DNA from: an uncultured Bacteroidota bacterium
Lineage (GTDB): Bacteria; Bacteroidota; Bacteroidia; Flavobacteriales; Flavobacteriaceae
Direction of reading: 5' to 3'
Length of the DNA stretch: 64,000 nt
Assembly: GCA_902544085.1 (NCBI GenBank)
Contig: CACCAP010000003.1
Location: forward strand, 1-64,000
The notes below the pieces were generated by a model. It did not search any database, was not told the DNA's origin, and saw nothing but the letters and a program-made list of their open reading frames with translations. The position numbers were made by a program, and so were the translations under genes. Positions 9,668 through 18,264 of this stretch are shown here, one piece after another. How positions within the stretch are numbered: position 1 is the first letter of the stretch; each line of letters starts with the position of its first letter.

Positions 9668-11476
9668 ATGAGATACTTTAAAATTCTATTACTAACATTA
9701 TTTATCATCAATTTTTCTTGTGATTTTCAAAAAACAAATGAACTTTCAGAAAGTGAAATTTCATCAAGAGCAAATGAAATTTTAAACATGATGACTTTGG
9801 AAGAAAAAGTTGGTCAAATGACACAAATCGATCAAAGATTTCTTGATACAATCACAGATTTATCTACCTACCATATTGGTTCATTACTTAGTGGTGGTGG
9901 TTCTCATCCTGAAGTAAATGAACCACAAGCTTGGTTAGATATGTATAATAAATATCAATCTGAAGCTCTTAAATCCAGATTGGGAATCCCGTTGGTTTAT
10001 GGTATTGATGCTGTTCATGGTCATAATAATGTCTACGGTGCTGTAATTTTTCCACATAATATCGGTTTGGGCGCAACGAACAATCCTGAACTAATTCACA
10101 AGGTTTCAGAAATAACCTCTATCGAAGTTGCTGCTACTGGGATTGATTGGACATTTGCTCCATGTTTGTCATCACCTGAAGATTACAGATGGGGAAGAAC
10201 GTATGAAGGGTTCTCCAGCGATCCGAGCTTAGTTGCAAATCTTGGAGCTGCCGCAGTGTCGGGTTATCAAAGTGTTGCAAACATGAATGGGAAAAAAGTG
10301 ATTGCTTGCGCAAAACATTTTGTTGGAGATGGTAATACTGAATATGGAACAGGAATGAATGGTTTGGTGGACAGAGGAAATACCGTCTTATCAATTGATG
10401 AGCTAAAAGAAAAGTTATTGCCAAAGTATCAAGAGGCAATTGATGCAGATGTTCAAACAATTATGGCTTCTTACAATAGCTGGAATGGTGTTAAATGTCA
10501 TGGAAGCAAGGAGTTATTGACGGATATTTTAAAAGATGAAATGGGTTTTACAGGTTTTGTCATTTCTGACTGGCAGGGCATAGATGAAATACCGGGTGAT
10601 TATAAATCGGATATTGAGATTTCTATCAATGCTGGTATCGATATGGTTATGGTATCCGGTCAGGGTCAACCATATAAAAAGTTTATTAAGTTATTGAAAG
10701 AAAACGTTGAAGAAGGTCTAATACCAATGTCAAGGATTGATGATGCAGTGTCTAGAATATTAAGGGTTAAAATAAGAAATGGATTGATGGATAGTCCTCT
10801 TGTAAGTAACGAAAACCTAACCTTAATCGGGTCAGCTGAACACAGATCTGTTGGTAGGCAAGCTGTCAGAGAGAGCGTAGTAGTTTTAAAGGATGATAAT
10901 ATACTTCCTTTATCAAAGGATTTACAAACGTTGGTTGTTGCTGGAAAAGGCGCTGATAACCTTGGAATGCAATGTGGTGGTTGGTCGATTGAATGGCAGG
11001 GTGGTCAAGGTGATATTACTGTTGGTACAACAATTCTTGATGGCATAAAGAAAACTGTTTCCGAATCAACAGAAATTATTTACAGCGAAGACGGCTCAGA
11101 TGTTGTACCCAACTCTGATAACATTGCTGTTGTTATAATTGGTGAAGACCCTTATACAGAATGGTTTGGAGACAAAGAGAGCTTAGATTTAAATAACGAT
11201 GATATTAATCTCATCCAATCATTAAAAGACAAAGGTTTTAAGGTTGCCGTTCTTTTAATTTCTGGTAGACCCTTGAATGTTGCTGATCACATTGGTCAAT
11301 GGGATGCTTTTGCCGCTATTTGGTTACCCGGAACAGAGGGCGATGGTGTATCAGATATTTTATTTGGCGACTTTAATTCAAAAGGAAGATTATCATTCCC
11401 GTGGCCAATTGATGCAGAAGATGGGTCTAATGCAGATAAAGATAACCTACTATTTGATATTGGTTACGGATTATAA
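9668..11476 (+). CDS. bglX: GH3 beta-glucosidase-type exo-hydrolase, lipoprotein
   Basis: This 602-residue protein would release glucose from the ends of imported beta-glucan oligosaccharides. The ATG at 9668 is chosen because it opens a clean lipoprotein signal (MRYFKILLLT...NFSC), while upstream in-frame starts overlap the GH16 gene. The N-terminal TIM-barrel carries KHFVGDG and the nucleophile motif FVISDWQG (Asp301), and the GH3 C-terminal alpha/beta domain follows. It stops without the fibronectin-III domain of longer BglX proteins, like plant-type ExoI enzymes of about 600 residues. It is probably periplasmic. The symbol denotes family only. Confidence 0.9.
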   Translation: MRYFKILLLTLFIINFSCDFQKTNELSESEISSRANEILNMMTLEEKVGQMTQIDQRFLDTITDLSTYHIGSLLSGGGSHPEVNEPQAWLDMYNKYQSEALKSRLGIPLVYGIDAVHGHNNVYGAVIFPHNIGLGATNNPELIHKVSEITSIEVAATGIDWTFAPCLSSPEDYRWGRTYEGFSSDPSLVANLGAAAVSGYQSVANMNGKKVIACAKHFVGDGNTEYGTGMNGLVDRGNTVLSIDELKEKLLPKYQEAIDADVQTIMASYNSWNGVKCHGSKELLTDILKDEMGFTGFVISDWQGIDEIPGDYKSDIEISINAGIDMVMVSGQGQPYKKFIKLLKENVEEGLIPMSRIDDAVSRILRVKIRNGLMDSPLVSNENLTLIGSAEHRSVGRQAVRESVVVLKDDNILPLSKDLQTLVVAGKGADNLGMQCGGWSIEWQGGQGDITVGTTILDGIKKTVSESTEIIYSEDGSDVVPNSDNIAVVIIGEDPYTEWFGDKESLDLNNDDINLIQSLKDKGFKVAVLLISGRPLNVADHIGQWDAFAAIWLPGTEGDGVSDILFGDFNSKGRLSFPWPIDAEDGSNADKDNLLFDIGYGL

Positions 11477-11500
11477 TAAAAACGTAATTTTACTCAAAAA

Positions 11501-11992
11501 TTGACTTTGAGATATATCGTTTTTTGTTTAAGCATCTTATTGTTTTCCTGTAAAAATGAAATCAAGACAAATGTTGTTTCTGAAAATGTTAGTGAAATCG
11601 CATTTAATTCTTTCTTTGACTTAGATACTATTCCTGAAATATTACAATTGGATAGTTTGTATAATTCAGAGTTTGAAAAGTGGTCTGACTTTCTAAGCCT
11701 ATCGGAAATATTGAATAATATGTCTGGAGAGGATGGCAATCACAGAATATTGATTTCTTCACTCTATAATCAAATAGAGAATGTGGAAATAGATAAAATT
11801 CCAGCCCCTTTTGATACACCACCCATAATTGGAAGAACCAAGGTTTTGAAAACATTTGTTGAAAAAATATTTTTGTCAGATGAAACGGAGTTTAATTCTG
11901 ATGGTTATAGGGATGATATAAAAAAAATAATTATATCTTTCAATGCGCTTGTCTATCAATTAAATGTAAGAGTTAAAGAAATTAACTTTTAA
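11501..11992 (+). CDS. Small lipoprotein of unknown function, end of the laminarin locus
   Basis: This 163-residue product is not recognised. It begins with TTG at 11501, or a second TTG at 11507 giving MRYIVF, and has a signal ending LLFSC. The mature part is acidic and apparently helical, with no motif I can name. It lies 24 bp after the GH3 stop on the same strand, so it may belong to that transcript. Its last 11 bp overlap the 3' end of metG on the opposite strand. Confidence 0.6.
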   Translation: MTLRYIVFCLSILLFSCKNEIKTNVVSENVSEIAFNSFFDLDTIPEILQLDSLYNSEFEKWSDFLSLSEILNNMSGEDGNHRILISSLYNQIENVEIDKIPAPFDTPPIIGRTKVLKTFVEKIFLSDETEFNSDGYRDDIKKIIISFNALVYQLNVRVKEINF

Positions 11993-13667
11993 TATTGGAG
12001 TTCAGTTTTTTTAATTGCTTTTCAACTTCATCATCCTCAATTTTTCTAAATATTAAATAGGATTTTTTTATTTTATGACCTGGCTGAATAATTTTTCCAC
12101 TAGATTTTAACCTTGTCCAGTTTACTAAATTTATATCTAGTATATCTCTTATTTTTTTTGCCGAACTGGGAATAAAAGGTTCTGATAAAATAGAGAGTAA
12201 TGCACATGTCTCAAGAGAGGTGTAAATTATTTGTTCAACCTCTTTTATATTGTTTTCCTTATGGCGTTTCCATGGCTCTTTATCAGCCAAGTATTTATTC
12301 CCTGTTCTTGCTAAGTCAATCAAATGGTTTACGGCATCTCTAAATTTAAATTTGTCTAGAGAACCAGAAATTAATGATACATAATCATAGATTTTAATTA
12401 TTTGATTTGAATCAAGTTCATCATATTTAGGAATTATATTATCGAAATATTTTTCAGTTAATACAAATACCCTATTTATAAAATTTCCAAAAATAGCTAC
12501 TAACTCATTGTTGTTTCGGCTTTGAAAATCTTTCCATGTAAAATCATTGTCTTTATTCTCGGGTGAATTAACAGTTAGAGTATATCTTAACGAATCTTGC
12601 ATATTTTTAAAATCTTTCAAATATTCGTCAAGCCATATTGCCCAATTATTTGATGTGGATATCTTTCTTCCCTCAAGATTTAAAAATTCATTTGCAGGAA
12701 CATTTTCTGGTAAAATGAACTCACCATGTGCTTTTAATATAGACGGAAAAATTATACAGTGAAAAACAATATTATCTTTCCCGATAAAATGTATTAGCTT
12801 AGTGTCGGGTTTTTTCCAATAGTCCTCCCAATTTTTATTTTCTTTCTCTGCCCATTCTTTAGTTGAAGAAATATAACCGATTGGAGCATCAAACCATACA
12901 TACATAACTTTACCCTTGGCATCATCTCTTGGTATTGGAATTCCCCAGTCTAAATCTCTGGAAATTGCTCTTGATTCAAGTCCTTGTTCTAACCATGATT
13001 TTACTTGGCCATAAACATTTGGTTTCCATATCCCTCTTTTCCCCTCTAATATCCATTTAGTCAAAAACTTTTCATAATTACCTAGCGGTAAATACCAATG
13101 TTTTGTTTCTTTAAGTACTGGCTTTGAACCACTTAATTTAGATTTTGGGTTAATCAAATCGTTTGGGCTTAAAGTTGCCCCACAATTTTCACATTGGTCC
13201 CCATATGCATTTTCATGATCACATTTTGGACATTCACCCATGACATATCTATCAGCAAGAAATTGATTTTCACTTTTATCGTATAGTTGTTGAGTAGTTT
13301 TAATTTCAAAGCAATTGTCCTGATCTAATTTCTTAAAAAACTTTTTTGATGTTTCGTGATGTATAAGATTCGATGTTCTCGAATAATTATCAAAAGAAAT
13401 TCCGAACTGCTCAAATGTTTCTTTAATCAGATTATGATATTTATCAATTATTGATTTAACAGAAGTGCCTTCTTGTCTTGCTTTGATTGATATTGCGACA
13501 CCGTGTTCATCGCTGCCACATATAAAAGCTACATCATTCTCACACAGACGTTTATATCTTGCATAAATATCCGCAGGTAAATATGCTCCGGCTAAGTGAC
13601 CAATGTGAATTGGTCCATTAGTGTAGGGAAGAGCAGAGGTTATAGTGAACCTTTGGTTTTTTTCCAT
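11982..13667 (-). CDS. metG: Methionyl-tRNA synthetase, short form
   Basis: It charges tRNA-Met with methionine in the cytoplasm. The ATG at 13667 is preferred over an in-frame TTG three codons upstream, giving 561 residues. The class I signature HIGH is at residues 21-24, two CxxC zinc knuckles (CPKC, CENC) follow, and the KMSKS equivalent is KISTS, as in Bacteroidota. The protein ends just after the anticodon-binding helical domain (LIFRKIEDDEVEKQLKKL). The Trbp111-like C-terminal tRNA-binding domain, which most Bacteroidota MetG carry to reach about 680-700 residues, is absent. The stop overlaps the convergent lipoprotein gene. Confidence 0.95.
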   Translation of the reverse strand: MEKNQRFTITSALPYTNGPIHIGHLAGAYLPADIYARYKRLCENDVAFICGSDEHGVAISIKARQEGTSVKSIIDKYHNLIKETFEQFGISFDNYSRTSNLIHHETSKKFFKKLDQDNCFEIKTTQQLYDKSENQFLADRYVMGECPKCDHENAYGDQCENCGATLSPNDLINPKSKLSGSKPVLKETKHWYLPLGNYEKFLTKWILEGKRGIWKPNVYGQVKSWLEQGLESRAISRDLDWGIPIPRDDAKGKVMYVWFDAPIGYISSTKEWAEKENKNWEDYWKKPDTKLIHFIGKDNIVFHCIIFPSILKAHGEFILPENVPANEFLNLEGRKISTSNNWAIWLDEYLKDFKNMQDSLRYTLTVNSPENKDNDFTWKDFQSRNNNELVAIFGNFINRVFVLTEKYFDNIIPKYDELDSNQIIKIYDYVSLISGSLDKFKFRDAVNHLIDLARTGNKYLADKEPWKRHKENNIKEVEQIIYTSLETCALLSILSEPFIPSSAKKIRDILDINLVNWTRLKSSGKIIQPGHKIKKSYLIFRKIEDDEVEKQLKKLNSNIKS

Positions 13668-13719
13668 CCATTTCAAAAATAATCAATTTAACTATGATGT
13701 TCTATTTTTATTAATGTGT

Positions 13720-13727
13720 TATTTTTG
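13720..13727 (+). promoter_or_regulatory. Putative -7 element TATTTTTG
   Basis: The octamer matches TAnnTTTG and lies 31 bp before the TTG start of the ACT-domain gene at 13759, in the 91-bp divergent gap with metG. No clear -33 TTG is visible at the right spacing. Confidence 0.35.
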
Positions 13728-13758
13728 CAATTATTTGTGATTTTTAAAACATTATATT

Positions 13759-14418
13759 TTGAAAACTATTTCTAGTGCTGTCAGTGAATACATAAAGTCG
13801 AAACCCTTTTTAAGTTCTGCTCTTTCTGATGGAATAATCAATTTAACTTCTCTTTCGAGAATTATTAAGCCTGACATTGAGGAAATATTGAGAAAAAATA
13901 TAAATCACGGAGCCATTGTTATGGCACTAAATAGACTTTCAGTTAACCTTGAATTTCAACATACTCAAAAGATTGCCAGGGTAATAAAAAAAATTGGAGA
14001 TATTACTGTTCGGTCAAACTTGACAGACTATAATTTTAAAGTATCGGAATCACTCATGATTAAACAAGCAGACGTTTTGAAAAATCTTAAAAACATTATT
14101 AATAACTTCTATTCTTCATCACGGGGAGTAGATGAATGTAACATTGTTGTTAGTGAAAATTTAAGAACCTTGGTTGAAGAAAATTTTGCAGGAGAAACAC
14201 TTATTAAAATGACTGATAGATTATCAGCTATATCCTTCAAATTACCACAAGAAAATATTTCTGTACCCGGCATATATTATTACGTTTTTCAAAAACTGTC
14301 TTGGGACGGAATAAATATCTCCCAAGTAATTTCAACATCAAATGAATTCACAATTTTGGTTTCTGAGGACGAGGTTGATAATGCTTTTTCTGTGATTAAT
14401 AAATTAAAAAATATTTAA
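13759..14418 (+). CDS. ACT-domain protein, Bacteroidota family related to aspartate kinase regulatory domains
   Basis: The product is 219 residues with a TTG start. The N-terminal 90 residues look helical (SSAVSEYIKSKPFLSSALSDGIINL). The C-terminal region carries an ACT-like fold (PGIYYYVFQKLSWDGINISQVISTSNEFTILVSEDE), the ligand-binding module of amino-acid regulated enzymes. There is no kinase domain. Similar proteins are often labelled aspartate kinase by transfer, but this one cannot phosphorylate aspartate. A cytoplasmic amino-acid sensing role is inferred. Its 3' end overlaps mfd by 15 bp, convergently. Confidence 0.7.
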   Translation: MKTISSAVSEYIKSKPFLSSALSDGIINLTSLSRIIKPDIEEILRKNINHGAIVMALNRLSVNLEFQHTQKIARVIKKIGDITVRSNLTDYNFKVSESLMIKQADVLKNLKNIINNFYSSSRGVDECNIVVSENLRTLVEENFAGETLIKMTDRLSAISFKLPQENISVPGIYYYVFQKLSWDGINISQVISTSNEFTILVSEDEVDNAFSVINKLKNI

Positions 14419-17400
14419 ATTTTTTAATGCCTCATCTATTGAATTTATATTTTCAAAGACAACGTAAAGTTTATTTTTTTCTTTGAGCTTGCAGCTAGGG
14501 GTTTCATTGATGGTTTTTAAAACTGTAATAAAAATATCAGATTTAAAATATTCATGATTTTTATCTGAAATGAAATAGCAAACCATTTTTTTATTTTTTA
14601 AAACAATTTTTTCGAAACCAATCTTGCGGGCAACCCATTTTAATTTTACACTATTGATTAAGTCTACAGACTCATCAGGGATATCACCAAACCTATCAAT
14701 AATTCTATTTTTAAATGAATCAAGATCATTATCATTTTCAATTTTTGCAAGCTCTTTATATAGCGACAATCGTTCATCAATTTGTGGGATATAAGAATTT
14801 GGAAATAAGATCTCAAAATCTGTGTCAATTATAACTTCCTTGATACTTCTAAAATCTGCAACTTCTGAACTAAACAACTTTTTAAATTCATTGGTTTTCA
14901 GCTCATCCACAGCCTCATTTAAAATTTTTTGATATGTATCAAATCCGATATCATTTATAAAACCACTTTGTTCACCACCCAATAAATTTCCTGCACCTCT
15001 AATTTCTAAATCCTTCATCGCAATATTAAAACCTGCCCCTAACTGATTGTATTGGTTGATTGCATTTATCCTTTTTTTTGCTTCATTAGTTAGCGATCTT
15101 GATTCAGGTGTAATAAAATAGCAATATGCATTTTTATTACTTCTTCCAACTCTTCCTCTCATTTGGTGTAAGTCACTTAAGCCAAAATTTTGTGCATTAT
15201 TAACAAAAATTGTATTTGCATTAGGAACATCTAAACCACTTTCAATTATTGTTGTTGAAACTAAAACATCAAATTCATTATTTATAAATTCAAGCATAAT
15301 TTTTTCCAACTTATTTCCACCAATTTTACTGTGAGCAATTTTAATAATTGCCTCTGGGACAAGCGACTTAATTAACTCCCCGAAATCAACAATATTTTCA
15401 ATTTTATTGTGAACAAAAAATATTTGTCCTCCCCTCTCTAGCTCATACAATATTGCATCTCGAATTATTTTTTTATCAAAACGAATAATTTCAGTCTGGA
15501 TCGGTACTCTGTTTAAAGGGGGAGTATTAATTATTGATAAGTCTCTTGCAGACATTAGACTGTATTGAAGTGTTCTCGGAATGGGGGTTGCTGTCAAAGT
15601 TAAAACATCTATATTTTCCTTCATGGATCTAATTCTCTCTTTTACATTTACTCCAAACTTTTGTTCTTCATCAACAATTAACAACCCCAGATTGTTGTAA
15701 AATACCTTTTCATTGACCAACTGATGAGTACCAACAATCAAGTCTAGCTTACCAGTTTTTAAATTTTCTAGTATAGTTTTTTTCTCAGAATTTGATTTGA
15801 ATCTATTTAGATATTCGAATGAAACTGGAAAATTTTCAAAACGTTTTTTAAATGTTTTATAATGTTGAAATGCCAATATCGTTGTTGGTACAAGAAAAGC
15901 TACCTGCTTTCCATTGTCAATAGCTTTAAATGCAGCTCTTATTGCAATTTCAGTTTTACCAAAACCAACATCTCCACAAATTAAACGATCCATGGGATTT
16001 TCAGATTCCATGTCCAATTTCACATGTTTATTTGCCTTTATTTGATCTTCAGTCTCAACAAATAAAAAAGAAGCTTCTAACTCATTTTGAAGCCAACTAT
16101 CTTTTTTATAAATAAAACCCTTAGAAATTTTTCTTTTAGCATACGCCTTAATGAGATCAAATGCAAGCTCTTTTATTTTTGTTTTGGCTTTATTCTTTAT
16201 TCTATCCCAAGCACCTGATCCTAACTTATATATTCTTGGCTTTGAGCCATCTCGGCTGTTAAATTTTGATATTTTGTGAAAAAGGTGAATACTAAGATAA
16301 ATTACATCACCCTCACCATAGGATAACTTAATAACCTCTTGTTTTTTTCCATTATTTTCGATTTTGGTAAGACCTTTATATATACCAATTCCGTGATCTA
16401 TGTGCGTCACATAATCATCAATTTTTATTTTGTTTATTTCCTCTATGTCAACTGTTTTTATTTTAGAGTAAACTTTAGAAATTTTGTACTTATGAAATCT
16501 ATTAAAAATTTGATGATCAGAGTAAAATATTTTTTTTTCGTCATAATCAATAAAGCCTTCAAACAAAGATTTTTTAATAAGTTTCAACTCATAATTCTTT
16601 CTATATTTTGAAAGAAGTTGTTGTAGTCTTTCTTTTTGACTTTCATCTGTATAGCACAAGTTTATTTTAAATCCTTTAGCCCACATCTCATTTAAATTTT
16701 CATTTAGAAGTTCTATTCTTTTATTAAATGCTGGTTGTGGACTTATTTTGAAAGTTATATCAACTATATTTTCATATTCACTTATCAAAATTTTCTGAAA
16801 TTTTTTAATAGAACTCAAGAATTCATTTTCACTAATACTGTTTTCTTCGATTTTATTATTTTTTGAAATTGTCTCCAGAACAGTGTTAAAATCATCTATA
16901 ATTAATATAGAATCTTTGCTCAATAGCTTAAAAAAACTTTCATTTTTATCACCAAATATATTAGGTGCCAATTTTATAGAATTTAAATTATTTAATGAAA
17001 GTTGTGTATTTATATCGAATTCTCGTATGCTATCAATAAAATCATCATCAAATTCTATTCTTATTGGATTTGTGTTGGAAAAAGAAAATATATCAAGAAT
17101 ATTTCCCCTTGACGAGAATTCACCGGGTTCATGAACAAAATCTCTTTTTGTAAAATCAAGTTCAAATAGATGCTCAATAAATTTTATAAGATTGAGTTTG
17201 TCGCCCTTTTTTAAATCTAGATTTTTTTTGGAAATTTTTTTTAAATCAGGGACTTTTTCTGTGATAGAGTTAGTTGAAAAAATACAAACTTGTTTTTTAT
17301 TTTGATATATTTCGTTAAGTATTTTGGTTCTGCTAAGAATATTGCTTTTATCCTCTACCTTATTTGAATTTTTTCTAAATCTTGACGGAAAATAATTAAT

Positions 17401-17646
17401 TTTTTTTTCAATAGTATCATCTAAATCTGTGTATATATAAGACGATTTTTCACTGTCATTGGTTAAATAAAAAATAGGCTTATCTAATTTTTTAAATAGT
17501 TTATTGATTAAAACAGAAATTGAAGATCCTGAAATTCCTTTTACTTTGATGTTACTTTTATTTTGGGCAATAGAATTTAACAGGTTATCAAAAATTGATA
17601 CCTTAATTTTTTTTGAATCAAATTTGTTTTCATCAATTTTATTCAT
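14404..17646 (-). CDS. mfd: Transcription-repair coupling factor
   Basis: Mfd is a DNA translocase that removes RNA polymerase stalled at lesions and recruits UvrA. The protein has 1080 residues, slightly shorter than the E. coli form. The UvrB-homology region is N-terminal, followed by the RNA-polymerase-interaction domain (DDYVTHIDHGIGIYKGL), then a DEAD-type motor with Walker A GDVGFGKTE (about residue 560), DEEQ box and TATPIPRTLQ, the helicase C-terminal domain (GRVGRSNKNAYCYF) and the TRCF domain. It is monocistronic or nearly so. The GNAT gene diverges 132 bp away. Confidence 0.97.
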   Translation of the reverse strand: MNKIDENKFDSKKIKVSIFDNLLNSIAQNKSNIKVKGISGSSISVLINKLFKKLDKPIFYLTNDSEKSSYIYTDLDDTIEKKINYFPSRFRKNSNKVEDKSNILSRTKILNEIYQNKKQVCIFSTNSITEKVPDLKKISKKNLDLKKGDKLNLIKFIEHLFELDFTKRDFVHEPGEFSSRGNILDIFSFSNTNPIRIEFDDDFIDSIREFDINTQLSLNNLNSIKLAPNIFGDKNESFFKLLSKDSILIIDDFNTVLETISKNNKIEENSISENEFLSSIKKFQKILISEYENIVDITFKISPQPAFNKRIELLNENLNEMWAKGFKINLCYTDESQKERLQQLLSKYRKNYELKLIKKSLFEGFIDYDEKKIFYSDHQIFNRFHKYKISKVYSKIKTVDIEEINKIKIDDYVTHIDHGIGIYKGLTKIENNGKKQEVIKLSYGEGDVIYLSIHLFHKISKFNSRDGSKPRIYKLGSGAWDRIKNKAKTKIKELAFDLIKAYAKRKISKGFIYKKDSWLQNELEASFLFVETEDQIKANKHVKLDMESENPMDRLICGDVGFGKTEIAIRAAFKAIDNGKQVAFLVPTTILAFQHYKTFKKRFENFPVSFEYLNRFKSNSEKKTILENLKTGKLDLIVGTHQLVNEKVFYNNLGLLIVDEEQKFGVNVKERIRSMKENIDVLTLTATPIPRTLQYSLMSARDLSIINTPPLNRVPIQTEIIRFDKKIIRDAILYELERGGQIFFVHNKIENIVDFGELIKSLVPEAIIKIAHSKIGGNKLEKIMLEFINNEFDVLVSTTIIESGLDVPNANTIFVNNAQNFGLSDLHQMRGRVGRSNKNAYCYFITPESRSLTNEAKKRINAINQYNQLGAGFNIAMKDLEIRGAGNLLGGEQSGFINDIGFDTYQKILNEAVDELKTNEFKKLFSSEVADFRSIKEVIIDTDFEILFPNSYIPQIDERLSLYKELAKIENDNDLDSFKNRIIDRFGDIPDESVDLINSVKLKWVARKIGFEKIVLKNKKMVCYFISDKNHEYFKSDIFITVLKTINETPSCKLKEKNKLYVVFENINSIDEALKNLNIF

Positions 17647-17762
17647 CAGTTGGAAAATCCATGAAAAGCACAGCGAATATAAAAAGACTAACTTACATAT
17701 GTAACAAAATCTGTTTATTATATTGAAGTTTTCGTAAAATTATGTTTTTATTAGGATTCAAT

Positions 17763-17770
17763 TAGTTTTG
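17763..17770 (+). promoter_or_regulatory. Putative -7 element TAGTTTTG
   Basis: The octamer matches TAnnTTTG and is only 8 bp upstream of the ATG at 17779, implying a very short or leaderless mRNA for the GNAT-lysC pair if used. No -33 TTG is clear. Confidence 0.35.
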
Positions 17771-17778
17771 TAATTAAT

Positions 17779-18264
17779 ATGAACTTTATAGTAAGAAAAG
17801 CCAATCAAGATGACATGAGTGATGTCATGAGCCTAATTAAAGAGCTTGCATTATTTGAGAAAGAACCTGATGAGGTTGAGATTAGCCAAGACGAACTAGT
17901 GAAAGATGGTTTTGGAAAAAAAAAGAGTTTTAAATGTTTTGTAGCTGAGTTCGAATCAAAGGTTGTTGGCATGGCTTTGTTCTATCCAAGATATTCAACT
18001 TGGAAAGGAAATGTTTTACATTTGGAGGATTTAATTGTAACAAAAAAATTTAGAGGAAAAGGCATTGGATATGCTTTGTTTTCAGAGTTTATAAAGTATG
18101 CTTACAATAAGAAAGTTAAAAGAGTTCAATGGGTTGTGTTGAATTGGAATGATCATGCAATTAATTTCTACAAACGAAATGGAGGAGAAATTTTGAATGA
18201 TTGGAGGGTTACTATTATGAATAAAAATTCTATTAAGAAATTTGTTAAAAATGAAAGTATTTAA
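17779..18264 (+). CDS. GNAT-family N-acetyltransferase
   Basis: This 161-residue single-domain enzyme uses acetyl-CoA. The GNAT pyrophosphate loop is visible as RGKGIG within LEDLIVTKKFRGKGIGYALF, and the C-terminal NFYKRNGGE motif is typical. The segment LHLEDLIV and the overall layout resemble the diamine/thialysine acetyltransferase (SSAT-like) group, so a small amine substrate is plausible but unproven. Its last 14 bp overlap the start of lysC, suggesting translational coupling. Confidence 0.85.
   Translation: MNFIVRKANQDDMSDVMSLIKELALFEKEPDEVEISQDELVKDGFGKKKSFKCFVAEFESKVVGMALFYPRYSTWKGNVLHLEDLIVTKKFRGKGIGYALFSEFIKYAYNKKVKRVQWVVLNWNDHAINFYKRNGGEILNDWRVTIMNKNSIKKFVKNESI

Noticed and set aside
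10134-10460. 108-codon minus-strand frame inside the GH3 gene
   Set aside because: It lies wholly within a well-supported GH3 domain, has no recognisable motif, and is a reading-frame shadow.
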